DNA of 64,000 nt from positions 22,272,135-22,336,134 of the forward strand of contig CM063246.1 in NCBI GenBank assembly GCA_032158295.1, written 5' to 3'. The position numbers and the translations under genes are program-made. A model generated the notes under the pieces. The model was not told the origin of the DNA and made no database searches. It worked only from the letters and a program-made list of their open reading frames with translations. Numbering within the stretch: the stretch's first letter is position 1; every line of letters begins with the position of its first letter. Source of the stretch: Pycnopodia helianthoides (Eukaryota; Echinodermata; Asteroidea; Forcipulatida; Asteriidae). Shown here in pieces: positions 44,101 to 56,900 of this stretch.

Positions 44101-45890
44101 TTGTTGTTCAGTATGTAGGATCAATTTCTTGAATAGTCGAACAATATTTTTTAAATCAAAATTTGGGATGGGTGGGTGGTAGGTGGGGGTGTGTGGGTCA
44201 AAACATTTTTCGGAAAAGGCGCATTAGTTTTTCTGAATGGCCCCTCCTTAGAAATTGAAAACCCAGCACACTCTCTCCTAGGAAATGACGCTCCAAGTTG
44301 AAGATAACAAATGTATGTTTGATGTTTATGAGGGTCCAAGGCTACCTTTGTGGCCTTTGTGAAATTTGAAGCCGGATGTTGTCACGACTTTGAGAATAGC
44401 ATCACTAAATGCACAATCCTTGTAACGTCCAGGCTAAACAACATGTGTAAAGAATGCACTCTCTCTGGGGCTCGGAGTGATATTTGTTTACTCAAACCCT
44501 CTGTCTAATAATAATTTTGTGAGTCCTTAATACAATGTACAGAATGTGCACCGATTCTATTTTTAATAACTTCTCGTGATTGTGTAAACATCTTTAACAT
44601 TTTGCGCTGAATGTCGCGTATCCCTTACAGGCCTGATCCCCCCACCCGATAAGAAGGAGACATTTTGACTGTGACATTTGCCGCAATCAAAAATACATGC
44701 ATATCCCACCATCAAGAGCGTCTCAAATAATATGATCTTCAAACAGACACTCAGCCCCCTTATTGCGTTAAAAATAGAAATCTGGTACCTAGACAGTATG
44801 CAATTGCCTGTATGTCATAAGAATGATAAATATTGATACGTGTGTGCCAATACAAGATGAAGGGGCCCCGACTATTTCACCCACCAGCCTCCATTTGGTC
44901 CCATTGATTGTACTGTGTGTAAAGGTCTGTATGCTGTGGCCATCTTTGTCTGGTGTCCTGTACATTTGTTTAATACTTCGAATGGAAATTTCGACATTGT
45001 CCCCTGCCAGTCTCATTGTAGTCTAATTGGTTTGAATGGAGAGAGGAGAAACAAGATGGCTGCCTCCTAAAGATAAAGGTCTCCACATTTAATACATGGC
45101 CTTGGTGTGGTTCCTCGTTCAACATGACCAGCTGTCATTTCTATAAGCAGCTAGAGCCTTACATAAACAGTGTCTTCTGTCAATCACATTGATCATAAGA
45201 ACAGACATCCATTGGAAGGAGGTGGCAGTTTGGAGGCGGGGGAAAAAGGGGGAGGGAAGGGGGTTACACTTGTGCCTGTGGTCTGAACATAGTGGAAATA
45301 GAGGACAGCAATTCAGAGTAACAAACAAAGAAGCAAGCGTGTTATTAGTTAAAATTACAGGGTGCAAGTTTCTTAAAATAAACTACAAACATTTTAGTAT
45401 CACAACTTTTATAAGGGTGTCTCAACGAACAAAGTGTTTGTTATTTTTTTGACAGGTATACAGAGCTATTTTGAATTATGATACCCATTAATATAACTCT
45501 TTGTAAACATAGACAAAGTGCTGCGGTGCAAAATGCAGCCAACCATGCAATAAATACGGGTGGGTGGGGGGGGGGAAGCTCTTTTCTGTTAATGATATGT
45601 GTACTTGATTCTTAATAACATTGCTTAAACACACTGGACCTGTGGCTTTACATCCCATCTAAAGGACAAAGCGATTATGATTAAGTGTCGTCCATCAGGA
45701 CATGAGTGCCATGACTGGGACCTGAACAAACTCCACAATGTGACGCTTGTTTAGAGACATTTCTCCACGAAGCTCGAAAACAACTGCAAGGTGCATGTCT
45801 GATAAAGTAAAACGTTCAACGCGGCGACTTGACTCTGCTAAGCAAAAGTCTTCGGCTGCGAGAAAATTGTAATGCTGAGAAGCCCTTTGT
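44101..45890. other. Gene-free stretch
   Basis: No recognisable gene. Short G-rich low-complexity pieces near 44165-44200, 45235-45265 and 45560. The 44400-44720 block is less repetitive and could be regulatory, on no direct evidence. Confidence 0.4.
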
Positions 45891-45892
45891 AA

Positions 45893-46018
45893 TTGAGTTC
45901 TGGGCCCAGTTTTCTGGAGTTGTTAAGCAGAATATTGCTTCTACACTGTACCAAGTGGATCGAGTGAGCAAAAGCCAGAAGGAAACCAGTTGGGTTCCTA
46001 TCAGGGCTTGATTTTAGG
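45893..46018. repeat. Degenerate fragment of the GGGCCCAGTTT fold-back family
   Basis: CTGGGCCCAGTTTTCTGGAG and TTGTTAAGCAGAATATTGCT are diverged versions of the left arm of the element at 46038. Part of the right side is missing. Confidence 0.55.
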
Positions 46019-46037
46019 TGAAAAATCCATAAGACTT

Positions 46038-46234
46038 CTGGGCCCAATTTCAAAGAGTTGCTTAAGCAGAAAATACTGCTTAACAATTGTCTGCTAAGCA
46101 GAAATAAGCAGGATACCAGTCACAAATTGTACATGTGACATGGTAATTTGGCTGATAACCTTATTCTGGTAAGCATAATTTTGTTGTGCTTAGCTACTTT
46201 TCGTGCTTAAGCAGCTCTATGAAATTGGGCCCAG
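46038..46234. mobile_element. 197-bp fold-back MITE with CTGGGCCCAATTTCA ends
   Basis: Left CTGGGCCCAATTTCAAAGAG and TTGCTTAAGCAG; right CTTAAGCAGCTCTATGAAAT and TGGGCCCAG, inverted. The interior has the typical GCTAAGCA/TGCTTAGC pairs. Degraded relatives probably at 18620-18800, 33560-33720 and 54100-54215. Confidence 0.8.
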
Positions 46235-46236
46235 GT

Positions 46237-46598
46237 CTTGACGCTCAAAATATTGACTGGACCAGAAATGTTTTTACTATTGGACCAGAATCAGAATGTG
46301 AAAATAAACTGTCTACACAACGGTTTAACTGTTTTTATTTGAATATGCAAGCCAAGAGAAGATTTGTCTCGTTATTCTTATGGTGAAGTACTTCGATACT
46401 CAACAGAATTAAAAGATATTTATCAAACTCAAAGTCAACATTTGAACATAATTTGTGAACATAACTGAGAGATAATATACAGTGAATTGGAACACACAAG
46501 AACACTGGACTTGTCCAGTCGTTTTGAGTTTACTGGGCCTATGTTAAAATCCCTGGCTATGGGGCTTGTGGTCCAGTGTAAATTTCGCTTTTGAGCCG
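46237..46598 (-). mobile_element. hAT-like MITE family, copy 4
   Basis: Shares GACTGGACCAGAAATG, AAGTCAACATTTGAACATA, GACTTGTCCAGTCG and GTCCAGTGTAAATTTCGC with the other copies. It abuts the fold-back element at 46234. Confidence 0.65.
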
Positions 46599-46599
46599 T

Positions 46600-49500
46600 G
46601 GTACTTTGTCTTCTGTCGGCACAAAACAAGTTATAAGCAGGAACCTTCTTCTGCGTGTGGTCAACATTTTGAAATTGGTTTGATGATGACTATCTTGGTT
46701 TGTTTAGCTGCCTCAGGCTGGTACTTTGCCATCGTTTTTTTTTGTTTCATCTGTTGATTCTTCGGGGGAAAATGTCCTTGTGAGTCACATAATGCGGCCG
46801 TGACATTTGTAAGATTAATATTGATGGTAGAGAGACTCTACTCTGTCAAAATAATCGTTTACTGTGTGGGAAAACAACAATTGTCTTTAGAGAATGCCGG
46901 CACGATTGTTTGCCGAGGTAGCAAGACCAAACATTTTGTCCCAGTCATTTACAAAAATACAATCTTTTGTTACACACACACACACATGTAAAACCAAACA
47001 ATTTGGTGGTAAATTGCAAATCCAAGCATAACTGAAGAACTTAGATTTTTTGTTTTTGACGATAGTGGAAGTGGATTTATAGTGTATTCTGGCACAGATT
47101 CACATTTTGCAGGAAATGTATCACCAGTTTTATATGAAAGTAACTATTTGGGCCTTACAAAAAAAAAAAAAAATAAAGGTTGCCGAAAAAACAAACAGTG
47201 TTTGCATGGAAACTATTAGTCAGTGCCCCAAAAGAGAGTAATGGTTTTAATTCTCATTTCTTAAAAATACACCAGACTAGTTTTGTCTGACATCCTTTCC
47301 AGTTGTGTGAGTTTTAATTCTTGTATCCGCTTATAAATGAAGAATAAAAAGAAGACTATGAAAAAAGTTACGTTTTCATAAGTTAAAGGTGTGAAACATC
47401 TTCATTTTGCAGAAGGCACTTCCATTGGAAAAACTTGAAGTCTGGGCAACAAGACCAGGGCAACAGAGCCTTAGGTAATTCCAGGAAAATAACAGTTTTT
47501 CTTTTTCAAATCACTTGACAAATAAACATAATGAAATACATTTCTGAAGATGATCAGATGATTGCTGGATTGCTAGAATCACAGCACCTTAAAAATGTAT
47601 TTCCCTCACGGGTACGGCAGACCTCAAAAGATTGTTTTTTTTAAATTCATGAATAAAAATGAGGCAGTTACAGTCGACTCATGCCCCCTTCTGCTTGGTC
47701 TGGTCACTGATCTTCTGTTATGCTGAAACATGAAGCTCCATGTCCAAAGACAGGGGCCTGATAAGGTTAACCCAACAGGACAGGCCCCAGGGGCGCAGTT
47801 TGATTTTATTGCTGAAATTACTGTTAATACCTTCTCCATTAATTCATGGAATGTTATTGTCAGTGCTGGCAAAATCATGGACTCTCTCTTCCTACATACT
47901 GGACAGTTATCATAAAAGTTGGGGGGGGGGGTGGTTACAAGGGATACCTCTGTTGTCAAATGCACATCATTCAAAGATCCAAGGGTAGAGGTAGGGGTGG
48001 GGGAAGGGGTGAATATAAAGAGATGTGGCGGAAGGGGTCATTGTTTAAATTGTTTTATGTTGTGAGATTTAAAGGGCAAGAAAATACACATAACAAGGAG
48101 TAGTGACTTGAAGATTCACACATGGTACAATGTTTCTTATCTGTGGGTTGGGAGTTTTTTTTTTATGTTCACATCTGTTTTTCTTCTTGTATTGTATTGA
48201 TATTTGTATTTTTATTTTTAAATCTCAAGTACTTTGGTTTCATACTATTTTTGTTTTTTGGGAGGAGAGTCCTCATAAGGTTGCTTGGCCGGATATTCGC
48301 CAAAAGAAATTGTTGAAAAAGTTAAAACCACAAGAGAAATACCTACAAAAGGTCATTAAAGCTGTTCAAGAAGAAACTACCCCAACATGTAAAAATGGAT
48401 CATTAACAAGAATGGAATTGTGATGAAATCTATAGTCAAAATCTGTACGGAAGTTTGATGAAATTCAACCCCAAAATACTGAACTAAATTTTAATTACGT
48501 ACACTGTACTAAGTCAAAAGTCATTTAGCATGCTTTAAAAAAAATATGTTTTTAATTCTGAACAAAACTCTGACAGTTATAAAGACAAAAAACATAGCAC
48601 AATTGATTATAAAAAAGTAATTCCTGCATTTCCAAGTTTCAGAAAAATTGACCAAAATATAAACAGTCCTCTTTAGGATTAGTTCCCCCCGTGATTTTTT
48701 TTTAGTTTATGCGTTTTGTTTTGTCTGAGAAAAAGCTTTGTATTCTGGATTGCCAGCCACCTTGGCCAAATGTCACAGGTGCGCTGTGGAGACCTTCTGA
48801 TATTAAATAACCTTTTCCGAAATCTACCGATTAATTTATCAACTCTTCCACTGACAAATACTGACATTAAAAGCTTATTTTAATCAACGTGTCTGAGCGC
48901 AGGACTGCTGTTTGTTATTGTGTCTTGTTTTGGGACACCAAGTTATTGAAAAAAACAAATTAACAACAGGTCAGCTACGTGCATCAAATCTTGAATGACT
49001 GTTTAATATCTTAAAGATTGTCTGCAGCTTTGACAATTATCGGATAAAACAAATTAATTTTTTTTACTTTCCTATACTCTGATACTGCATGCACATGTAG
49101 TCACAGTTTTCCTGAGAAACATATCTGTCAAAAATACTGTCAGTTTTGAGAAAAATTGACCTCCAAATTTAATTTCTCACTTGGGTTTAGCTGAAGGGAA
49201 GAAGAAACCTACGCACTTACAAACTTGCCCAAAATAACCACCAAAACACAATCCCGATTTGACCAAACTGCCACAGATTTTGTTTGCACAATGCGATCCC
49301 TAAGGATTTGAATAAGTGGATTATTGTATTTTCAAAGTCACAGTTTGTTTTGTATCGGTAAGTCATAAAATTGTTCGGCCATATTGAGGAATTGTCTAAT
49401 TTACATTTATAGGAAATCTCTCCCTCAAAAAAATTCTAACAAGAAATCACTGAAGCATTTTTAAATCCGTTTATTTTAAGCAGCAATAACATTTCCAGTG

Positions 49501-52500
49501 CTTGAGTGAGAACTTTGCCACCTTTCTAAAAATACTCTTCAAGTGCAGAATAAAATCAGCTACATGATAATTTTTTGAAAGGCATGTTCATAGTTTTTTT
49601 TCTTAAACTATCCCCCCCCCCTTTACAATTAGTGACATTACAACTGTGTTGTTATACTACGGAACACAAGACTAACAACGAAATGCCCCAAGATCATTGG
49701 CTCAGGGCCCGCACCACTGTTTGACTTCTCCAGGGTGACATTTGGTCCCTGCATCACCATGAAAAATATAAAAACCAACGAAGAGAGAGGCCGGCCGTAG
49801 AGAGAGAGAAGGGAAAAAAGGCAATAGAATGATTATGCTTTGACAAGTAAACAAAACCTCATTAATTTCTATTTGCACAGGATTACTTGTTATTCTCTGT
49901 GTGCCATTTATTAGCATGTCAAAGCATAGGGACAGGTGGTGGAACTTTTGGAGAGATGACAAAGCTCTTCCGGTAGCCGGGCTCACTCCTACTGGAGCTG
50001 GACTCCACAAGTGGGTGATGGCTGTTTGGGGGGGGGGGTATTGTTGTCATGGGTGGATGGGTCTTTGTCAGGAGGACCACTGTTTCGTTGCGTGTAGCTG
50101 CATTGATTGATAGAGAGTTTTTTTTGTCATTCAGGAACGGGATTGTTAAGGATAATTATGTTGTGGGTACAACACCTGCTAGTATACGGGTACACACCTT
50201 TTACTGTGAGGGGGGAACACAAGGCATGAAGTGGGGTAATAATATCAAGTGGTTAACAGTCCCAAGTTGGACTGTGGCCTTGTCAGTGGAATAGTTCGGG
50301 GGTGAGAAATTTCAGACTCTTATCTTAATTCAGAAGTCTGCCTGGTGGAAAAAAGTTGCTTTAACTTTAATACTTCAGATATATAGAGAAATCCTGCTCT
50401 TTGATCTTCTTCTCTCGTGCTGAGGGTACTGTTCCCTGACTTCTTGAAATTCAAAACGTCACAGAAAATTACCAAAAAGGTAGCCTTGCCCACCAGTTTT
50501 CACATAGCTCATTACTTTTGGAACGGAGCTTCATATGCAAAGCCACTTCAAAGCTATCATAAGAAGATTAATGAGTGTAGTGGATTGTTTAACAAAGGAA
50601 AACATAGTCCACAAACTAAGTGGCCCTGTATACTGTGGTTGCTCCGAGACCCTTTTGGTCAGCCACAACTCTCACCCTGTCTGTCCAGTTTTTGCAGTGG
50701 TTTTTGAGTATAATCAGAGTATTTAGATTGTCCATCGTCAATGATATAATCACCGGATTTTGGAAGTGAAGATCCAGGCCTATCCCTTGTGTTCAATAAA
50801 ACGTAACATTGCAAGCAACCTGTGAGAATTTTTCTCGACACAAGATGATCCAGTTTTTGAGGAAATATAAAATAAGGGCTTTCTGTCTTGTCAAATGAAG
50901 TTCTGATGACACTTTTTTCATGCATCGGCAGTCGAGCAATTGGTGCTAATTTCATGTTGATTAAAAGTGATAATCATGTGTAGGTTTTTTCTTATCATTT
51001 GTCCAAGTGTACAAACCTTTAAAGTGAGGTCTGATTTTTGACCGATTTGCCCAATTTAGATTTGTATTTTAAATAGCTATTTTTATAGATTTAAAAAAAG
51101 TTATTAGCTTTCATCTAAGGTATTGCGCGAAAAAATCTGCCAAAGATAAGTGGTGTTTAGTCAAAAACTAAAACTGAATTATTGTTGGGATCCCGACATT
51201 ATCTCACGTCCATCAGACAAATAATTAAGCATCGTACAACACGTATTTTGTGCACTGTCCAAGGCATTTGCGATAGATTTTGTATGTTTTTTCCTTTGGA
51301 ACAGCATCATCTGTCAAAGTTTTATCGGAGAAAAACTTCTTTAAAAACAAAATTTCTTTGAAAATCGAGCCATTCATCTTTAAGTTGAACGCTTACTAGG
51401 TGAGAAACCCAGGTCTGTCTTCATTGAGACATTTGCCTAAAATGCAGTTTTCTTTTGTGAAAAGAAAGTTGCATTGATTGTGATCTTAATTCCTTCCCTA
51501 TCCAGGCAAGCTTTTTTTAAATATAAAACACACTCACAGCATAATGTAAATTATTACTGCTACCGTCTTCAATTTCCATCGGAATTCGTTTGGTCAAATT
51601 CAATTGTTTGATTAAAAAAAATCAATGACCCATCACTAGAATTACTTAACCATCACAGCTACTGATTTATTCATGATGGTCGGTCCAGTCCTATAAATAT
51701 TCATAACCTAACTTACATACAAAAGTAGCTCACTCGGCATCAGCAGTGTACAATGTAGGGACTTTTGTGTGTGTGTGTGTGTGTACACAGACACATTTTC
51801 AGGAGAAGAAAAAAAAACGAAGTGGGAATAAACAAATCTGAACAATGACTTTAATAATCATGTTGTCACGGCACTATGCCGTTTTTTAATCTGATGCTAA
51901 ATTACCATGTAAGTACGCCGGTGTTTTGCTCTTGTCTAAAGCACGGCAGCGGAAATCCAACACCGCTCAATTTCACAAAATCGTCAACAATTTGGATTCC
52001 TTCAATGCAGTCGCTCCCGTCCCATACATTCAGGGCAGCCTTGATTTCAGCCCAGATTTATCAATATGCAAGCTAGGGGTTTTGCAACCATATCTTGCAA
52101 CAAAGAAACATGTACTTGTATCGTTCTCCAAGATTGCCCCCCCCCCACAACCCAACCTTGCGTTTGCCTTGTTATCATTAATCACAAAGACACATTTCAG
52201 AATACAATGTGCCTAGGCTCCCCACAACACACCACTGAACTCGATGAGTGAAACTTAATATCACGACTTGATATAAAATTTTATATCAATGGCCTCCGCT
52301 AGCAGATGGTTCATGAGTTGACCTCGTCACAGCAGGGTACATAGGTGATCGACATCTATTAGTAGTTTATTACACTTGTTGGATTTCATTTTTTTTTTTT
52401 TTGTCGGCTAGAGAAATGTTTAAAATTAAATAAGTTAAAATCAGTGAAAATTTATTGATGTATTTTTTTTTCTTTTTTTCAACTAAGTATGTGAAGAGAA

Positions 52501-53690
52501 TCGTAGCAGGAAATTTACATGTAAATAAGTGAGAGGCCTTGGAAATTAATGGTTTTTTTAATCCTTGTAAGAAGTTAAAGGCCCCTGTAATAAGACAGTT
52601 GAGTTATGCTTGTGATGGAAAAGTCTTTATTAAGTGAGTTCAAAAGCCGTCTGAACAACTATTACGACAGAGTTATTAAGGCAACTTAAATGGCCATCTT
52701 TGTATGAAAAATCAGCAGAAAACATTTGATGAATAGGTAGAATTAAGCTTCATGCACAGATGGTCTGAACTTTTAACAATTTCTCTTTTGGGGGTCTTTC
52801 TTTAACATATTTTTGCCCCACCCAGCAAACGACAACCACCCCCCCACATCACCTGCCCTGAGATTTAAAATGACAGTTATAAGAAAACAACAATAATAAG
52901 TTTGTAGCCCAAATCTGTCCGTGTTTTTGCCCCAGTAGATCGTTACATGGCAGAATATCACCCAACAGGAATGAGTCTTCACAAAGCTGGATATCCAATT
53001 GGCCACCAAAGACCACTGATGAAGTGTAACCGACAATTGTAGTGACTCAATGACTGTATGATGCCTACAATTATCACAAACTACACGCTTCGGTTTGATA
53101 ATTGAACCACGCACAAAATCCTTGCTTAAACACAAAATCCTTGCAACATTTTGGAGCCTACAAAAGCCAATAAACTTAAAAATGAGAGTTCAGACCTTAC
53201 GCTATGACTGAAGGAGTTCTACAGTTGAATTCTGCCCGTTTAACTTGTAGTCTGGCTTCCACCAAATTGAGAAAAAAAAAGATGAAGATGTACCTGGGCA
53301 AACTTTTGCGATCCGGGCATGTGACAATATGCAAATAAGGTCTCCAATGTTTACCGAGCACTACATGTGATGGTCTACTGGATAGATTAAGTATGTACAG
53401 CGAGCTTGGGCAAATTGCTCAGTGTCACCATAGAGCAAGGACCAGAGGTCTCATAGGGTTCTTAAGTTCAGGCGTGCCAATCGTGTTAATAGTTTTCAAG
53501 TTTATTGGTTTTGATTGGTTACACATAGCTTGTACCCCTAGCCTTGGCCTATGTTAATGCGATACATTTTCAGCTTCAAATTACTACCCTTTTTTCTTTC
53601 TTTATTTTATTTATATTTATTTCGTTACACATCCAACAGCACAAGCACCATTTAACAGAGTGGTGAATTGGAAACGAGAAGAAATGTTCT
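46600..53690. other. Large gene-free stretch
   Basis: No gene or clear repeat element. G or C homopolymers of 10-11 at about 47921, 49612, 50028 and 52137; a short CA run at 46975; a GT run at 51768-51784. Frames up to 120 codons show no domains. Confidence 0.4.
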
Positions 53691-53850
53691 GTTTTAGATA
53701 TGTGGGTAGAAAACCCCCAAATGAGGAAATCCCACACAATCGGGTAGGGACTGAAAACCCAAACCACATGCAATGCTCAAGGTCGGAGGTGGGATTTGAA
53801 CCGGGGTCCACCGAGGTGGGGGAAAGAAACCACTGAGCCAACCTGATCCT
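53691..53850 (-). mobile_element. tRNA-derived SINE, family B (copy 3)
   Basis: On the - strand: ATCAGGTTGGCTCAGTGGTT (A-box), GGTTCAAATCCCACC (B-box), GGTTTTCAGTCCCTACCCGA and GATTGTGTGGGATTTCC. The clearest of the three copies. Confidence 0.8.
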
Positions 53851-56329
53851 TAAAAATTGCAATTTAAAGTTTTAGAAACAATAAATGCAGTCAAGGCAGA
53901 GACAAGCTCAAAGCTAACTCTCCAAAGTTTATTTGGTCACAACTTTCTCTTTCACATTCAAAGGTCATTTTATGGTCACATGGTGTGTTTTAACCATTGA
54001 AAAAGTTTGTTACAAACAGGCTTGAATTAATTACCTGCCAATGTACAGTCCGAAATTTGTCCAGGACACTGCTATTCACAAAAATTCACTTTACATGGAA
54101 TTATGTCACTTAGCAGAAATAGGCAACCGGCCAAAATGCTATGTATTGATTGGACCGGTGTCCTGCTATCATTTTGCTAAGCATCATTTTTTAGTAAACA
54201 GATTTATGAAATAGTTGCTGAAGGGTTAGGGTTCTAACACTGTGGAGTTTGATTGCATTGAATAAGTAAATAGATCCTGGATGTGTAAGACATAAATAAT
54301 AAGTAATGAAATCAGATTCATTGTAAATCTGCTCACAGTTTCTTACAATGAATTTATGAATTTTATTTGAACAGTATTTAAACATTCTTTTGAATTTGTG
54401 AATTTTACAGCCCAGAGCTTTGCAATGTGTGCAATGTCGATGCTAAGAGAATTGTTTTACGAACATTTCTTAATCATTTTCAGCCATTTCTTTTTTACTG
54501 TCTTAACATTTATCGCTGAATTGAAACGTCCTTTCATTTCATTTTGGGCATGAACGCTCCCTGCGCACCTCAGTACACACTTCATTTCCTCAGCTCTTTC
54601 TTCAAAAACATCCAATCTGTTGACTTAGGGTACTCTTAATAAAGTATATTTCCCATTTCAAGTAAAACTGGCTAATTGTTAACGGTGTTTGGCAATTTAG
54701 CCCCCAAGAAATAGTCGAGTTAAAAAATAATAAAGAAATCACCACAGACGAAAGAAGCTTTTGTTATGAAGGAAAACAACACGCGAAAAAATTTCATTAG
54801 AAAGAGACTGGCTCTTAGGAAAGCAGAGCCCCGCGGGCACGAAGCTTAAATTCATTCTAATTTTAATAAACCATAATTTATTTCAGTTTGATTTGCAGTC
54901 GGCGGCGGGGGCACCCTCCAGCTCGACTAAACCTGTCAATGTGATGGTCTTTAGAAAAAATACACACACAGTCCCATTGACCACAGCTGTTGTGGTATAT
55001 CATTTAGGGAAAAGACCTTACAAATCCATTACTTGTAACTAAATCCCGTAGTGGAGAGTGCTTTCTTAATGACAGTTATAATGGGGCAATATCCCAGCTA
55101 GAGGCGCTTATCTTTCCTACAGGTAGACTTATGGAATAACTCTTTTGGAGATGATAATTGCAAACGGGAAAATCGTCCTGTCCCTACCGAGGGTACAGTA
55201 ATTTGATTTTCCCCAATGCAGCTCTCTACCTCCCCTGAGTGCAGTAATATTGGTATTATGTTAAGCATTATTGTTATCACTTGGAGGGGTCTTGTAGTTA
55301 AATACAAACGATCATCAGCTGCATGTATGGTAATTGTTTTTGTACACACTGTCCGACACGGACGTTTATGTGTCGGGTTATTGTATCAACCAGCCATTTT
55401 TTTTGGGGGGGGGGGGGCGGCTCGATCGAATTTCACATGATAATTGAAATTATAATTTCATGACGTGCTTTTAAAACGATGTCAAAATCAGGCAAGCGGG
55501 AAAATGAAAAATTGGTTTGTGGGGAAAAATTAGGCTTTTTATTTGTAACTGGTATCGGGGGGCCGGGGGGGGGGGGGTGGGCTGGAAGGGGGAGAACTAA
55601 ATGTTTGAAATTCAATTTGGATTTGGTATGAAAACCGTATGAATAAGTATGAAAACATGCACATGTACTTGAAACTCTTAATTAAAGTAACTGAAATTGT
55701 TTTGTATAATTTGAGATTCAAATATTTGATTTAACTAAATATGACAGATGCACATCTGCCAGTATTTGTTCTCCAAGGGGACAGTAGATTTCTACAGTTC
55801 GATCGCATTTGTTTTGGAATTGTGTTTCTTGCTGAATTGAATCTGTACATTTGCAAAGAAGAGCAAACCAAATTAAATTTTTCAATATAGACACTGAGGT
55901 CTTCTGGTAGCCTCAAACAACCTGCCTTCCCCCCTCCTCCCTTCTTCTGAACATGCCCACCTCTTAGCAGACTAGATAGCCACTGTTCAGGGAGAGTGAC
56001 TGACCCTGGTGCTATCCACCAGTGATTGCCAGCGCATCGATCGAGAGTAGCCACTGCTATCACGGTCATGTCACGTTATTGATCTCCTAGTGTTTCAACG
56101 TCACTTTTGGGTCAACCAAATAACTAACCAATTGGACCAAAAGAAACGCTCATGCCGTCAGCTATTACAATTAAATTGTCGGTAGATATTCATAAAAATA
56201 AGAAAGGGAATGAGGCGAATTCTATAATGTCTGTGAAAGCATTCAGAAGCGTTGTTTGGTTTGGTTTGATTGGATTGTTTGTTTGGGTTTTTTTTTTTTT
56301 TAAGGAAAATGTATAATTCCAATCTTTAT
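53851..56329. other. Gene-free stretch
   Basis: No gene. Two G13 runs (about 55405 and 55565). A degraded fold-back fragment is near 54100-54215. Confidence 0.4.
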
Positions 56330-56441
56330 GGATTAATTAGACACCTTTTCAGAGTCTGGTAGTTGCAAAGACATAGGTCGTCTCAACATCTTCGATCAGC
56401 GTGTGTACTACCAGACTCTGAAAAGGTATCTAATTAATCCA
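56329..56441. repeat. 34-bp-arm hairpin / small MITE
   Basis: Left arm 56330-56363 and right arm 56407-56440 are reverse complements at 33 of 34 positions, loop 43 nt. The flanking dinucleotide TA lies close to both ends (TTTA|TGG and CCAC|TA), which may reflect a TA target as in Tc1/mariner elements, but this is not exact. Confidence 0.8.
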
Positions 56442-56521
56442 CTATTAACATGACAGAGTCCAATATCAGTCTACATGCTGTTAATTCTAATCTAGTCTTC
56501 TCGAAACAAATACTTCATAGT

Positions 56522-56652
56522 CAGGGCCCGATTTCATGGCTGTACTTTACCATGGAATTCTGTGCTTATGGCCCATAGAATCATACACTTTACAGGGTGT
56601 CGTCTATAAGCACGGAATTCAGTGGTAAGCAGGGCCATGAAATTTGCCCCCC
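56522..56652. mobile_element. Fold-back MITE with CAGGGCCCGATTTCATGGC ends
   Basis: Left CAGGGCCCGATTTCATGGCT, right AGGGCCATGAAATTTGCCCC, inverted. Inner pair GGAATTCTGTGCTTAT / ATAAGCACGGAATTC also inverted. The right end runs into a C13 homopolymer. Confidence 0.8.
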
Positions 56653-56827
56653 CCCCCCCTGATGGTACAACTCTCTAGGGTGTAAGTACTTTATATCCAA
56701 GTCCTCTCGTTTGTTTAAAAAATAATGTTCATATAAAGGAATGGAACACCATGGGTTGCTTGTTTGTTTGTCATCGTTGTTGTTGGTTATTTTCATTGAA
56801 AGTAACTCCATTACAGCCTTGATAATT

Positions 56828-56900
56828 CACAGAGGCAGTTACCTACCGGCCTGGCCATTGCCTTGGTCTGTTGGTGCCCCTTGAAATTTTCCAGTACAAA
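56828..56900 (+). repeat. Fragment of the 'CCTTGGTGCCCCTTGAAAT' dispersed repeat
   Basis: GGCCATTGCCTTGGTCTGTT and GGTGCCCCTTGAAATTTTCC match the copies in the METTL3 3' UTR. Confidence 0.55.

Noticed and set aside
48130..48423. Frame ending in a Lys-rich stretch
   Set aside because: The lysines come from A-rich DNA and the start from T-rich DNA; no family match.
51001..51380. MITE starting TTTAAAGTGAGG
   Set aside because: The presumed right end (CATCTTTAAG) is too short a match to call inverted ends.
52773..53135. 120-codon - strand frame
   Set aside because: No recognisable domain, no splice partners and nothing to separate it from chance.
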